A DNA stretch of 33,911 nucleotides, from NCBI GenBank assembly GCA_022769565.1, contig JALEJQ010000059.1, positions 1 through 33,911 on the forward strand. Direction: 5' to 3'. The DNA comes from Oscillospiraceae bacterium. Lineage in GTDB: Bacteria > Bacillota > Clostridia > Oscillospirales > Ruminococcaceae. A model generated the notes under the pieces. It was not told the origin of the DNA and searched no databases. It saw only the letters and a program-made list of their open reading frames with translations. How positions within the stretch are numbered: the first letter of the stretch is position 1; every line of letters starts with the position of its first letter. Positions 15,562-23,377 of the stretch are shown piece by piece. Made by a program: the position numbers and the translations under genes.

Positions 15562-15789
15562 TTACTGATTATCTTCAATATACTTAACAACATCGCCAAC
15601 GGTCTTGATGTTCTCAACAGCCTCATCGGGAATTTCGATATCGAATTCCTCTTCAAGGCTCATAACGAGATCAACAACGTCGAGAGAGTCTGCGCCCAGG
15701 TCGTCCTGAATGTTAGCGCCGGGTGTTACCTTATCCTCGTCTACGTCGAGCTGATCAACGATTAACTCCTTAACCTTATCAAATACCAT
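15562..15789 (-). CDS. acpP: Acyl carrier protein
   Basis: Acidic carrier of 75 residues that holds growing acyl chains on a phosphopantetheine arm attached to Ser35 in [10 protein letters not shown]. The Asp/Glu-rich helix [18 protein letters not shown], which docks to Fab enzymes, follows. Start at 15789 has GGAGG 7 bases upstream. It is the last gene of the operon, 92 bases after accA, whereas in many clostridia acpP lies near fabH; I see no consensus promoter in the gap, so read-through from the operon is likely. Confidence 0.97.
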   Translation of the reverse strand: MVFDKVKELIVDQLDVDEDKVTPGANIQDDLGADSLDVVDLVMSLEEEFDIEIPDEAVENIKTVGDVVKYIEDNQ

Positions 15790-15881
15790 TTCGTTTTCCT
15801 CCGTTCAATTTTTATCTATATAAAGAGCAACCGTCACAACCACTTCGGATAGACAAATTGGTCCCTATACGCAGTGCAAAA

Positions 15882-16697
15882 TCAGCCTTCTTCAAACTCG
15901 CCGATTTTTCTAAACTTAGTATATCGTTCATTTAGCAAAACGTCAATATCTATCTTCATTTTTTTGCATAGCGTTTTATACAAAAATTCTGAGATATTTT
16001 CGGCAGTTTGCCTATGATCGTTCTGAGCGCCCCCTAAAGGTTCCTCAATTATCTTTTCCGCAATGCCAAGTTCAAGCATATCCTCGGCGGTTATCTTCAT
16101 TATTGAAGCGGCTTCCTTTTCCCTGCTGTCGTCCTTCCAGAGTATTGAAGCGAAGCCTCTGGGCGAAATTACGGAGTAAATGGAATTCTCCAGCACAGCC
16201 AGCTCATCGCATACGCCAAGCGCCAGCGCACCACCGCTTCCGCCTTCTCCGAGAACAACGGATATAACAGGCGTGCGCAGGGTCATAAATTCCATAATAT
16301 TCCTTGCAATAGCCTCGCCCTGACCTCTTTTTTCCGCTTCAACTCCGCAGAAAGCACCGGGAGTGTCGATAAAGCAGATAACGGGACGGTGAAACTTCTC
16401 CGCCTGTTTTGCAAGCCTTAACGCCTTGCGGTAGCCCTCGGGGTGGGGCATTGCAAAGTTGGATTCCTTGTTTTCGTTGAGATTTCTTCCCTTTACCTCA
16501 GCAATAACGGTAACGGGGATGCCGTTCAGACTTGCTATTCCGCCTATTATGGCTCTGTCGTCGCCGTAAAGACGGTCGCCGTGCATTTCAATGAACTCAT
16601 CAAAGATCATGGGGATATAATCCCTTACCGTCGGACGGTTCTTATGTCTTATAAGCTCCAACCTTTCGGGAGGGGTAAGATCGTTTATCTTTTCCAT
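15882..16697 (-). CDS. accA: Acetyl-CoA carboxylase carboxyltransferase subunit alpha
   Basis: Alpha half of the carboxyltransferase that moves CO2 from carboxybiotin to acetyl-CoA; 271 residues. Motifs: RPTVRDYIPMIFDEFIEMHG (about 22-41), the core FIDTPGAFCGVEAEKRGQGE with LGEGGSGGALALG, and the carboxy-end ERYTKFRKIGEF. Start at 16697 follows the accD stop by one base and uses GGAGG inside the end of accD, so translation is coupled. AccA needs AccD for activity, which makes the in-frame TGA in accD important. A TGA stop is used normally here. Confidence 0.97.
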   Translation of the reverse strand: MEKINDLTPPERLELIRHKNRPTVRDYIPMIFDEFIEMHGDRLYGDDRAIIGGIASLNGIPVTVIAEVKGRNLNENKESNFAMPHPEGYRKALRLAKQAEKFHRPVICFIDTPGAFCGVEAEKRGQGEAIARNIMEFMTLRTPVISVVLGEGGSGGALALGVCDELAVLENSIYSVISPRGFASILWKDDSREKEAASIMKITAEDMLELGIAEKIIEEPLGGAQNDHRQTAENISEFLYKTLCKKMKIDIDVLLNERYTKFRKIGEFEEG

Positions 16698-16698
16698 T

Positions 16699-17601
16699 TC
16701 AGTTTTCCTCCCCCTGTATATCCGGATTTTTGTGAAGCTTTAAAATATGCGCAAGAGTACGGCGCATAGTCTTTCTTTCCGCTATCATATCGACAAAGCC
16801 GTGTTCAAGCATAAATTCAGCGGTCTGGAAATCGTCGGGGAGCCGCTGCTTGATAGTTCCCTCGATAACTCTTCTTCCCGCAAAGCCTATTACCACCTTT
16901 GGTTCGGCAATGATAATATCGCCGAGAGAAGCAAAGGAAGCGGTAACGCCGCCCGTTGTGGGGTCGGTCATAACGGAGATGTACAGCAGTCCTGCTTCGG
17001 AATGTCTTGCCGCAGCGCCGCTTGTCTTAGCCATCTGCATAAGGGAAACTATGCCCTCCTGCATTCTTGCGCCGCCCGAAGCTGTGAACATTATAACGGG
17101 GAGCCTTTTTTCCGTTGCGTATTCAAAGGCTCTTGTTATCTTTTCGCCCACAACGCTGCCCATTGAAGCCATCATATAACGGGAATCCATAATGCCGATA
17201 ACGCATCTTTCGCCCCTGATAGTGCATTCTCCCGTAATAACAGCGTCTTTAAGCCCTGTTTTTTCCCTGAGCTCCTCCTGCTTGACATCGTAACCGGGGA
17301 AATCAATGGGGTTTTTGCTTGTCATATCCTTGTCAAATTCAATAAAGCTGTCCTTGTCGGCGGTAATGCTCAGACGTTCTCCTGCGGAAATTCTGGAGTG
17401 GTAGCCGCACTTGGGTCAAACCTTGAGATTTTTCACCAGTTCATCTGTCATTATCATATTAAGACACCTTGGACACTTGAAAGCAAGATCCTTTGGTATC
17501 TCAACGGACCTTTCCTCTTTATCCGCAGTTTTCTCCGCAGTTTCTCCGTTATCCGACATATTGAAACGGGTCTTTACAACATTAAATAAATCTTCAAGCA
17601 A
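16699..17601 (-). CDS. accD: Acetyl-CoA carboxylase carboxyltransferase subunit beta, interrupted by an in-frame TGA
   Basis: Beta half of the carboxyltransferase; 300 codons if the TGA at 17416-17418 is read through. The start is TTG at 17601 with AAGGAGAG 8 bases ahead ([10 protein letters not shown]). The zinc ribbon has C43, C46 and C65, but codon 62, where the third Cys belongs (E. coli spacing 27/30/46/49 gives 43/46/62/65), is TGA. There is no frameshift: the frame goes on through the complete catalytic domain (about residues 92-300) with [39 protein letters not shown] and [14 protein letters not shown], and stops at 16699. Possible readings are a fresh nonsense mutation, a sequencing or assembly error, selenocysteine or other readthrough, or a split protein restarted at the ATG at 17325 (AAGGAT precedes it too closely). 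The beta domain shows no other decay, so it is either recent or tolerated. Confidence 0.88.
17416..17418 (-). other. In-frame TGA in place of a zinc-ligand cysteine codon of accD
   Basis: The codons around it read Lys-Val-TGA-Pro-Lys-Cys-Gly-Tyr-His; homologues have Cys here (KVCPKCGYH-type). One base change (TGC or TGT to TGA) explains it. Other genes in this window end normally with TGA (accA, rimM-neighbour TPR, M23, EAL), so the code is not reassigned. I do not see a convincing bacterial SECIS: the only stem directly downstream is TGCGG/CCGCA with a 17-base loop lacking GGU. Confidence 0.9.
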
Positions 17602-17642
17602 TTTTAAACTCTCCTTTATTAAGGATAAAAAACGTCATTTCC

Positions 17643-18284
17643 TTAACCGCCTGTTATTCCGGCGAAAATCAATCGCAGCGCAAAAACAACGATAAGGATT
17701 ATCATTGCAATTCTGTACGCCTCGTCGCCTGTCTTTTTGAAATTTTTAGAAGCCGAAACTATTCCCACGATTCCCAGTACAGGATTTACGAGTATAAGTA
17801 TTATACCAATAATAAGTGCGGTAAGAGCCGCACCGCTGAGCTTTCCGCCTCCGCTTCCGCCATTCTGTGCACCCCTGTTGTTCGTTGGGTCAAAGTTTAC
17901 GTAAGGGTTGGTGTTCTGCCCCGTGGGAGCGTTATAAGAACCTGCATTGTTCTGCGGCGCATTATAAGTACCTGCCATATTCTGCGGAGCGTTGTAAGTA
18001 CCTGCATTGTTATTTTGTGCAGGATAAGCACCGCCCCTGTCGCCAACCTTTATTTCGGGCGCAGGTCTTTTATATTCCTCCGCAGGCTTGTCATACGCCC
18101 TTATTTCGGGCATTGAGCTTTGTTCCCTTTCCGCAGGCGAATATTTGTCGCCGATGTTATAGTCCGACGGGTCATAATTATAAGGAGCGGCAATGCTCGC
18201 CTCATCGGGCAGAGTATATCCGCATTCGGAGCAACTGCCGTTTATTACCCTGCTTCCGCAGAGGGGACATTTATTCTGTGCCAA
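17643..18284 (-). CDS. Zinc-ribbon membrane protein with 10-residue repeats, unknown
   Basis: A 213-residue protein of no family I recognise. The zinc ribbon is C6-x2-C9 and C18-x2-C21, then the conserved IAAPYNYDPSDY (31-42), a Pro/Glu-rich linker, three exact-register 10-residue repeats (91-120; NNNAGTYNAP, QNMAGTYNAP, QNNAGSYNAP), a Gly-rich hinge and two membrane helices (about 152-176 and 191-209). Start choice: an ATG at 18299 overlaps the previous stop (TAATG), but the TTG at 18284 has GGTGGTG upstream and gives the same Cys positions (6, 9, 18, 21) as its paralogue, so I prefer it. The first 40 residues are about 27/39 identical to the upstream gene. Placed between accC and accD in one operon, it may be a membrane scaffold or sensor tied to malonyl-CoA synthesis; that is inference. 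Confidence 0.85.
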   Translation of the reverse strand: MAQNKCPLCGSRVINGSCSECGYTLPDEASIAAPYNYDPSDYNIGDKYSPAEREQSSMPEIRAYDKPAEEYKRPAPEIKVGDRGGAYPAQNNNAGTYNAPQNMAGTYNAPQNNAGSYNAPTGQNTNPYVNFDPTNNRGAQNGGSGGGKLSGAALTALIIGIILILVNPVLGIVGIVSASKNFKKTGDEAYRIAMIILIVVFALRLIFAGITGG

Positions 18285-18298
18285 AACACCACCCCACA

Positions 18299-18988
18299 TT
18301 ACCTGTCACTTAGCAAAGACATTATCCAGGCGCTCAGTCCGAATGGATCCCAATCGCTTAAAAGCAGACCGAAGCCTATAACAAGATACAATATTCCCAG
18401 CCCGAAAGCCTTTAGATCAAAATTTTCGGGGTCGTATCTCTGAAAGCGCCATCTGCGCCAGCCTGTACTCTTGCACATATAAAACGCACCCATAAAGATC
18501 GCCGAAACAGGCACCAAAAATATAAGCAGAGCCTTCCACCAATGCTTTTTCACTTCTTCCACGAAGCCGTGTACAAAAATGCTGAAAGCGTCCCGGGGTT
18601 CTTCCTGAGGCTGTACCGGAGGAGTGTAAACGGGAGGCGGCGGAGCAATATTCACCGCAGCACGGTTATTTGCCGCCGCAGCATTGCCCGAGGAAGGCTT
18701 CTTTTTAAGCGCCTGACCCACAGATTCAGCGGAGGGAATGCCTATGGAGTCCATTTCCGACCATTCGGGAGAGCCTTGCGCCTTGCCCGTGCCGCTTGCA
18801 GCCCCGGGAACAGCGCTTATTTCCTCTATTTCATCGGAGCTGTGCTGCTCTTCCTGTCGATAATAGTCATCAGGGTCGTAGTTGTAGGGTGCGGCAATGG
18901 TATTTTCATCGGGAATTTCATAACCGCAGGAAAGACACACGCCATTCCTGACAGTTCCGCCGCAAAGAGGGCATTTCTGCACAGCCAA
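18299..18988 (-). CDS. Zinc-ribbon membrane protein, paralogue of the next gene, unknown
   Basis: A 229-residue protein. A four-Cys ribbon (C6, C9, C18, C21) is followed by IAAPYNYDPDDY (31-42), an acidic and then Ala/Pro-rich disordered stretch (43-130), an amphipathic Phe/Val/Glu segment (134-148) and two membrane helices (about 151-172 and 194-211) separated by a basic, aromatic loop (GWRRWRFQRYDP). Start is TTG at 18988 with GGGGAG upstream; a GTG two codons later is also possible. It lies 18 bases after accC and its stop codon overlaps the ATG option of the following paralogue. Zinc-ribbon plus membrane-helix proteins are common orphans in clostridia, but a tandem pair within an acetyl-CoA carboxylase operon is, as far as I know, not described. 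Function unknown. Confidence 0.88.
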   Translation of the reverse strand: MAVQKCPLCGGTVRNGVCLSCGYEIPDENTIAAPYNYDPDDYYRQEEQHSSDEIEEISAVPGAASGTGKAQGSPEWSEMDSIGIPSAESVGQALKKKPSSGNAAAANNRAAVNIAPPPPVYTPPVQPQEEPRDAFSIFVHGFVEEVKKHWWKALLIFLVPVSAIFMGAFYMCKSTGWRRWRFQRYDPENFDLKAFGLGILYLVIGFGLLLSDWDPFGLSAWIMSLLSDR

Positions 18989-19006
18989 CCACTCCCCTGT
19001 GTAAAT

Positions 19007-20353
19007 TTACTTGCTCATTTTTCTTCCGAGATAGCCTATATCGTACTTGCCCGACTCAAAAACTGGGTCTCTTATAAGTCCGAGCTGGAAGTCTATGTTC
19101 GTATCAACGCCCTCTACGATAAATTCCGCAAGCGCCCACTTCATCTTCATCAAAGCTTCTTCCCTTGTGGGAGCGTGAACGATGAGCTTTGCTATCATGC
19201 TGTCGTAGTAAGGGGTTATTGTGTAGCCCTGATAAGCTGCGCTGTCCACTCTTATTCCGGGACCGCCGGGAGTATGGAGAGCGGTTATCTTGCCCGGGCA
19301 TGGTCTGAAATTGAACTCGGGAGATTCCGCATTTATGCGGCACTCGATAGAATGTCCCCTAAGCTCAATATCCTTCTGTGTAAAGGGCAGCGGCTCGCCT
19401 GCGGCTATCTTCATCTGCGCTTTAACAAGATCTATGCCCGTAACATTTTCCGTAATGGGGTGTTCAACCTGAATACGGGTGTTCATTTCCATAAAGTAGA
19501 AATTATTGTCTGCATCAACGAGAAATTCAATGGTTCCTGCGTTGTAATAGCCGCACACCTTAGCTGCGGCAACAGCTGCAGCGCCCATTTTCTCACGAAG
19601 CTCGGGGGTCATTATCACCGAGGGAGTTTCTTCAAGCACCTTCTGATTCCTGCGCTGCATGGAGCAGTCACGCTCGCCCAGATGAACCACATTTCCCTGC
19701 TTGTCGGCAAGTATCTGGAACTCGATATGCTTGGGGTCAACGATAAATTTCTCCATATAAACGCTGTCATCGCCGAAGAAGCTGAGAGCCTCCTGTTTTG
19801 CGGCGGTTATCTGCGCTTCAAGGTCTTCCATGCGCTCAACAAGGCGTATTCCGCGTCCGCCGCCGCCTGCCGAAGCCTTTACCATAAGGGGAAAGCCTAT
19901 TTCCTCTTTAGCAAGGCGTATAGCCTCTTCCATAGACTTAACAGCACCGTCCGAGCCGGGAATAACGGGAACTCCTGCTCTTTTCATAGCGGATTTTGCC
20001 GCAGCCTTGTCACCCAGCATTTCAATTGATTCGGGAGAAGGTCCGATAAAGTTTATTCCGCACTTTCCGCAGTTTCTTGCAAAGGCAGCATTTTCGGACA
20101 AAAAGCCGAAGCCGGGATGTATAGCGTCCGCACCCGTTATCTCACAGGCAGCAAATATAGCCTGTTCGTTAAGGTAGCTGTCCTTTGTTGCAGCACCGCC
20201 TATGCAGACAGCCTCGTCAGCTATCTGCGCATGGAGAGCGGAGCGGTCGGCTGTGGAAAATACCGCAACCGTTTTAAGTCCAAGCTCACGGCAGGCACGG
20301 ATGACCCTGACTGCAATTTCGCCTCTGTTGGCGATAAGAACCTTTTTAAACAT
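19007..20353 (-). CDS. accC: Acetyl-CoA carboxylase, biotin carboxylase subunit
   Basis: ATP-grasp enzyme that carboxylates the biotin on AccB; 448 residues, standard size. The N-terminal domain begins MFKKVLIANRGEIAVRVIRA. ATP site: K159 and the Gly-rich loop GGGGRGIR (163-170). Catalytic and metal residues lie in E276, MEMNTRIQVEHPITE (288-302) with N291, R293 and E297. Start at 20353 has GAAAGGAT upstream. It follows fabZ by 26 bases. All key residues are intact. Confidence 0.98.
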   Translation of the reverse strand: MFKKVLIANRGEIAVRVIRACRELGLKTVAVFSTADRSALHAQIADEAVCIGGAATKDSYLNEQAIFAACEITGADAIHPGFGFLSENAAFARNCGKCGINFIGPSPESIEMLGDKAAAKSAMKRAGVPVIPGSDGAVKSMEEAIRLAKEEIGFPLMVKASAGGGGRGIRLVERMEDLEAQITAAKQEALSFFGDDSVYMEKFIVDPKHIEFQILADKQGNVVHLGERDCSMQRRNQKVLEETPSVIMTPELREKMGAAAVAAAKVCGYYNAGTIEFLVDADNNFYFMEMNTRIQVEHPITENVTGIDLVKAQMKIAAGEPLPFTQKDIELRGHSIECRINAESPEFNFRPCPGKITALHTPGGPGIRVDSAAYQGYTITPYYDSMIAKLIVHAPTREEALMKMKWALAEFIVEGVDTNIDFQLGLIRDPVFESGKYDIGYLGRKMSK

Positions 20354-20379
20354 AACCGTAATGATCCTTTCAGAGGGAA

Positions 20380-20808
20380 TTACTTGATAGCAAAGGAAAT
20401 TTCTGCGGAAACGGCCTTTTCGCCGTCTACCGTTGCAACAGCCTTGCCCACGCCCACAGGTCCCTTGACCTTGATTATCTCCACCTCAATGCGGAGAGTG
20501 TCGCCGGGGCGCACCTGTCTGCGGAACTTAGCTTCCTTTATTCCGCCGAAAAAGCCTATCTTGCCCTTGTTTTCGGGCAGACCGAGAAGCGCCACCGCTC
20601 CTGCCTGAGCGCACATTTCAAGCATAAGCACTCCGGGAACAACGGGGTATTCGGGGAAATGTCCCTTGAACCAGAATTCGTCGGGGCTCATATATTTTGT
20701 AGCCACAACTCTCTTTCCAAGCTCAAGCTCTTCTATCGTATCTATAAGAAGGAAGGGGTCTCTGTGAGGGATTATTTCCATTATCTGTTCTTTATTCATT
20801 ATCGCCAT
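20380..20808 (-). CDS. fabZ: 3-hydroxyacyl-ACP dehydratase FabZ
   Basis: Hot-dog-fold dehydratase that turns 3-hydroxyacyl-ACP into trans-2-enoyl-ACP; 142 residues. The catalytic pair is His50 in KGHFPEYPVVPG and Glu64 in LMLEMCAQAG, 14 residues apart as in E. coli. IPHRDPFLLID is the family N-terminal motif. Start at 20808 (MAIMNKEQ) has AAGGAG 9 bases upstream; the Met at codon 4 would be too far. It lies 15 bases after accB. No FabA or FabM-like isomerase is visible, so unsaturated fatty-acid synthesis is not explained here. Confidence 0.97.
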   Translation of the reverse strand: MAIMNKEQIMEIIPHRDPFLLIDTIEELELGKRVVATKYMSPDEFWFKGHFPEYPVVPGVLMLEMCAQAGAVALLGLPENKGKIGFFGGIKEAKFRRQVRPGDTLRIEVEIIKVKGPVGVGKAVATVDGEKAVSAEISFAIK

Positions 20809-20823
20809 AGCATTAAGCTCCTT

Positions 20824-21315
20824 TTATTCAATGACCATAAGAGGCTGGTCGAATTCAACAGCTTCGCCGTTCTTTACAAGTATACGGGTAACTGTTCCGT
20901 CAAACTCGCTCTGTATCTCGTTCATCAGCTTCATCGACTCGATTATCATAAGAACGTCGCCCTTCTTCACCTTTTTGCCAACTTCGGCAAAGGGAGGCTT
21001 TTCGGGGCTTGCGGCAGCGTAAAACGTTCCCACGATAGGAGATCTTACAACGTTGCCCGTAAAAGCAGCCTGTGCTTCCACCGTGGGAGCCGCATTGGGA
21101 GCAGCCGCATTAACGGTAGCGGGCATAGGATCCATAGCAGGAGCAACAAAAGGCATTCCGCCGCCCATTGGAGGAGGCGGAGGACACTTTCTGCCCTTAA
21201 CGGTTATGCTCTTTTCGCCTGTTGTTACGGTAATTTCTCCAAGATCCTTTTCCTTAACTATATCTGCAAGCTTGGCAATTGTTTCAAGGTCAAAGTCATA
21301 AATTTTATTGCTCAT
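20824..21315 (-). CDS. accB: Biotin carboxyl carrier protein of acetyl-CoA carboxylase
   Basis: Carrier of the biotin that shuttles CO2 between AccC and AccA/D; 163 residues. N-terminal helical part (1-43), a Pro-rich then Ala/Pro flexible linker (44-90; CPPPPPMGGGMPF, AAPNAAPTVEA) and the biotinyl domain (91-163), with the modified Lys129 in ESMKLMNE. Start at 21315 has AAGGAG about 11 bases upstream. It is 15 bases after fabF. Confidence 0.97.
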   Translation of the reverse strand: MSNKIYDFDLETIAKLADIVKEKDLGEITVTTGEKSITVKGRKCPPPPPMGGGMPFVAPAMDPMPATVNAAAPNAAPTVEAQAAFTGNVVRSPIVGTFYAAASPEKPPFAEVGKKVKKGDVLMIIESMKLMNEIQSEFDGTVTRILVKNGEAVEFDQPLMVIE

Positions 21316-21330
21316 TTTTGTTTTTGCTCC

Positions 21331-22566
21331 TTAACCCGTGTATTTCTTAATGCATATAGTCGCATTGTGTCCGCCGAAGCCGAGAGAATTGGAAAGAGCG
21401 CCCTTGATGTCAACGCTTCTGTTTCCGTCAACGGCATAATCCAGGTCACACTCGGGGTCGGGGGTGGTAAATCCGAGAGTTTTGTGAACAAAGCCTTCCT
21501 TTACGGAAAGTGCTGTAACGATAGCTTCAACAGCACCTGCAGCACCGAGAAGGTGACCTGTCATAGACTTTGTGGAGTTTATAACGGTCTTTCGTGCAGC
21601 GTCCTCGCCCAGAGCAATCTTTATAGCGTTTGTTTCGTATTTATCGTTAAGACCCGTGGAGGTTCCGTGTGCGTTGATATAGTTTACTTCCTCGGGCTTA
21701 AGACCTGCTTCCTCGTAAGCGTGCTTCATTGCATAAGCGGCAGCTTCGCCCGTAGGAGAGGGACTTGTCATATGGTAAGCGTCGGCAGTTGCACCGTAGC
21801 CTGCGATCTCGGCAATGATGTTTGCACCTCTTGCCTTTGCGTGTTCAAGCTCTTCAAGGAGCAGCATACCCGAACCCTCGCCGAGAACGAAACCCTGACG
21901 GTTAAGGTCGAAGGGAGTTGAAGCCTTGTCAAGCTCGGTGGCTCTTGAAAGTGCGTGCATATTGTTGAAGCCGGAGAGAGCAAAGCGTGAGATACACGCT
22001 TCCGCACCGCCGCAGAGAGCAGCGTCAAGGTAGCCGTCCTTTATCTTGCGGAAAGCCTCGCCGATAGCGTGGGTAGCGGAGGAGCAGGCTGTTGTGGTGC
22101 AGAAGTTGTCGCCCTTGAAGCCTGTGCGCATTGAAACGGTTCCGGCAGCCATATTTCCTATCATCATAGGGATAAAGAAAACCGATACCTTGTCGGGCTT
22201 TGCGTTGAACTTTGTTACCTCTTCTTCGGTAAGGTTAAGTCCGCCGATGCCAACGCCCACAAGAACGCCCACCCTCATGGGGTCAAGATCCTTAAGGTCG
22301 CTTCCTGCATTTTCGAGAGCCTCCATAGCGGAGCATACCGCAAACTGGGTGAAGCGGTCCATTCTCTTTGCTTCTTTTTTATCAATATATTTCGAGCTGT
22401 CAAAATTCTTTACAGCACCGACTACTTTTACATCAAAATCGCTTGCGTCGAACTGGTCGATGAATGACAAGCCGTTTTTGTTAGCCTTTACATTTGACCA
22501 GTATTCCTCAACGTTTTTTCCGAGAGGGTTAACTGTGCCCATTCCGGTAATTACAACTCTTCTCAT
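21331..22566 (-). CDS. fabF: 3-oxoacyl-ACP synthase II (FabF)
   Basis: Elongating condensing enzyme; 411 residues. The Cys-His-His triad is C161 (TTACSSATHA), H300 (NAHGTSTG) and H338 (KSMTGHLLGAAG), with K333. The C-terminal SLGFGGHNATIC is typical. Start at 22566; fabG lies 16 bases upstream. The active-site set is that of a real synthase and not a chain-length-factor-like decoy. Confidence 0.98.
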   Translation of the reverse strand: MRRVVITGMGTVNPLGKNVEEYWSNVKANKNGLSFIDQFDASDFDVKVVGAVKNFDSSKYIDKKEAKRMDRFTQFAVCSAMEALENAGSDLKDLDPMRVGVLVGVGIGGLNLTEEEVTKFNAKPDKVSVFFIPMMIGNMAAGTVSMRTGFKGDNFCTTTACSSATHAIGEAFRKIKDGYLDAALCGGAEACISRFALSGFNNMHALSRATELDKASTPFDLNRQGFVLGEGSGMLLLEELEHAKARGANIIAEIAGYGATADAYHMTSPSPTGEAAAYAMKHAYEEAGLKPEEVNYINAHGTSTGLNDKYETNAIKIALGEDAARKTVINSTKSMTGHLLGAAGAVEAIVTALSVKEGFVHKTLGFTTPDPECDLDYAVDGNRSVDIKGALSNSLGFGGHNATICIKKYTG

Positions 22567-22582
22567 CAGAACACTCCTTTTC

Positions 22583-23320
22583 TTACATCATAAGTCCGCC
22601 GGAGATCTCAATTACCTGACCCGTTACATAAGAAGCGTCCTTTGAAGCAAGGAAGGAAACCACGCCTGCGATCTCCTCAACCTCGCCGTAGCGCTTCATT
22701 GCGATAAGGTCAAGCATTTTATTTTTCTGTTCTTCGGTAAGCTTGTCGGTCATAGGCGTCTTGATAAAGCCGGGAGCAACTGCGTTGACGTTGATGCCTC
22801 TTGAACCAAGCTCCTTTGCGGCAGTCTTTGTCATTGCAATAATTGCGCCCTTTGAAGCGGAATAGTTTATCTGTCCGGGATTGCCGTAAAGACCTGCAAC
22901 GGAAGCAAGGTTAATGATCTTGCCGTGCTTCTGGCGCATCATAACGTTTCCGGCAAACTTTGTCATATTAAATACGCTTTTCTGATTTACCGCAATAACA
23001 AGGTCGTACTGTTCCTCGGGCATTCTTGCCATAAGACCATCCCTTGTGATTCCTGCGTTGTTAACAAGAACGTCAATTGTGCCGAAACGCTCCTTGATAG
23101 CCTTGACCATAGCCTCGCACTGGTCATGCTTTGAAACGTCTGCGCAGAATACCTCCGCCTCAACACCAAGGCTGCGTATCTGCTCCACAATATCATTATT
23201 TTCAAACATACCCTCGTTTATGTCGTTAAGCGCAATGTTGTAGCCGTCCTTTGCAAGGCGGAGAGCTATCGCTGCGCCTATACCTCTTGAAGAACCTGTA
23301 ATGATCGCTGTTTCAGCCAT
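22583..23320 (-). CDS. fabG: 3-oxoacyl-ACP reductase FabG
   Basis: Short-chain dehydrogenase using NADPH; 245 residues. Cofactor loop GSSRGIGAAIAL (9-20), NNAG (87-90) and the catalytic S140, Y153 and K157 in NYSASKG. The C-terminal VTGQVIEISGGLMM is the FabG ending. Start at 23320 has AAAGGAAG upstream. It lies 57 bases after fabH. Confidence 0.97.
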   Translation of the reverse strand: MAETAIITGSSRGIGAAIALRLAKDGYNIALNDINEGMFENNDIVEQIRSLGVEAEVFCADVSKHDQCEAMVKAIKERFGTIDVLVNNAGITRDGLMARMPEEQYDLVIAVNQKSVFNMTKFAGNVMMRQKHGKIINLASVAGLYGNPGQINYSASKGAIIAMTKTAAKELGSRGINVNAVAPGFIKTPMTDKLTEEQKNKMLDLIAMKRYGEVEEIAGVVSFLASKDASYVTGQVIEISGGLMM

Positions 23321-23377
23321 TTTTCATCTTCCTTTCGTAAGCCGTGCTTATTTAATATAGTATAAAGTAAGTTTTTA

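Noticed and set aside
15790-15881. A separate promoter for acpP
   Set aside because: TATATAG occurs, but no -35 hexamer is found at 16-18 bases; read-through from accA is simpler.
17370-17415. A SECIS element directly after the accD TGA
   Set aside because: Only a 5-bp TGCGG/CCGCA stem with a 17-base loop is visible; it lacks the short apical loop with GU expected for bacterial SelB sites.
17326-17601. A frameshift in accD
   Set aside because: Both halves are in the same frame and the codons on each side of TGA align without gap to the family; only a single base is at issue.
18542-20029. A 495-codon open frame on the plus strand
   Set aside because: It lies antisense to the zinc-ribbon gene and accC, which have complete motifs; the frame is a mirror of codon bias and its product has no recognisable domain.
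20659-21921. A 420-codon open frame on the plus strand
   Set aside because: Antisense to fabZ, accB and fabF; low-complexity Cys/Ser/His-rich product and no ribosome site.
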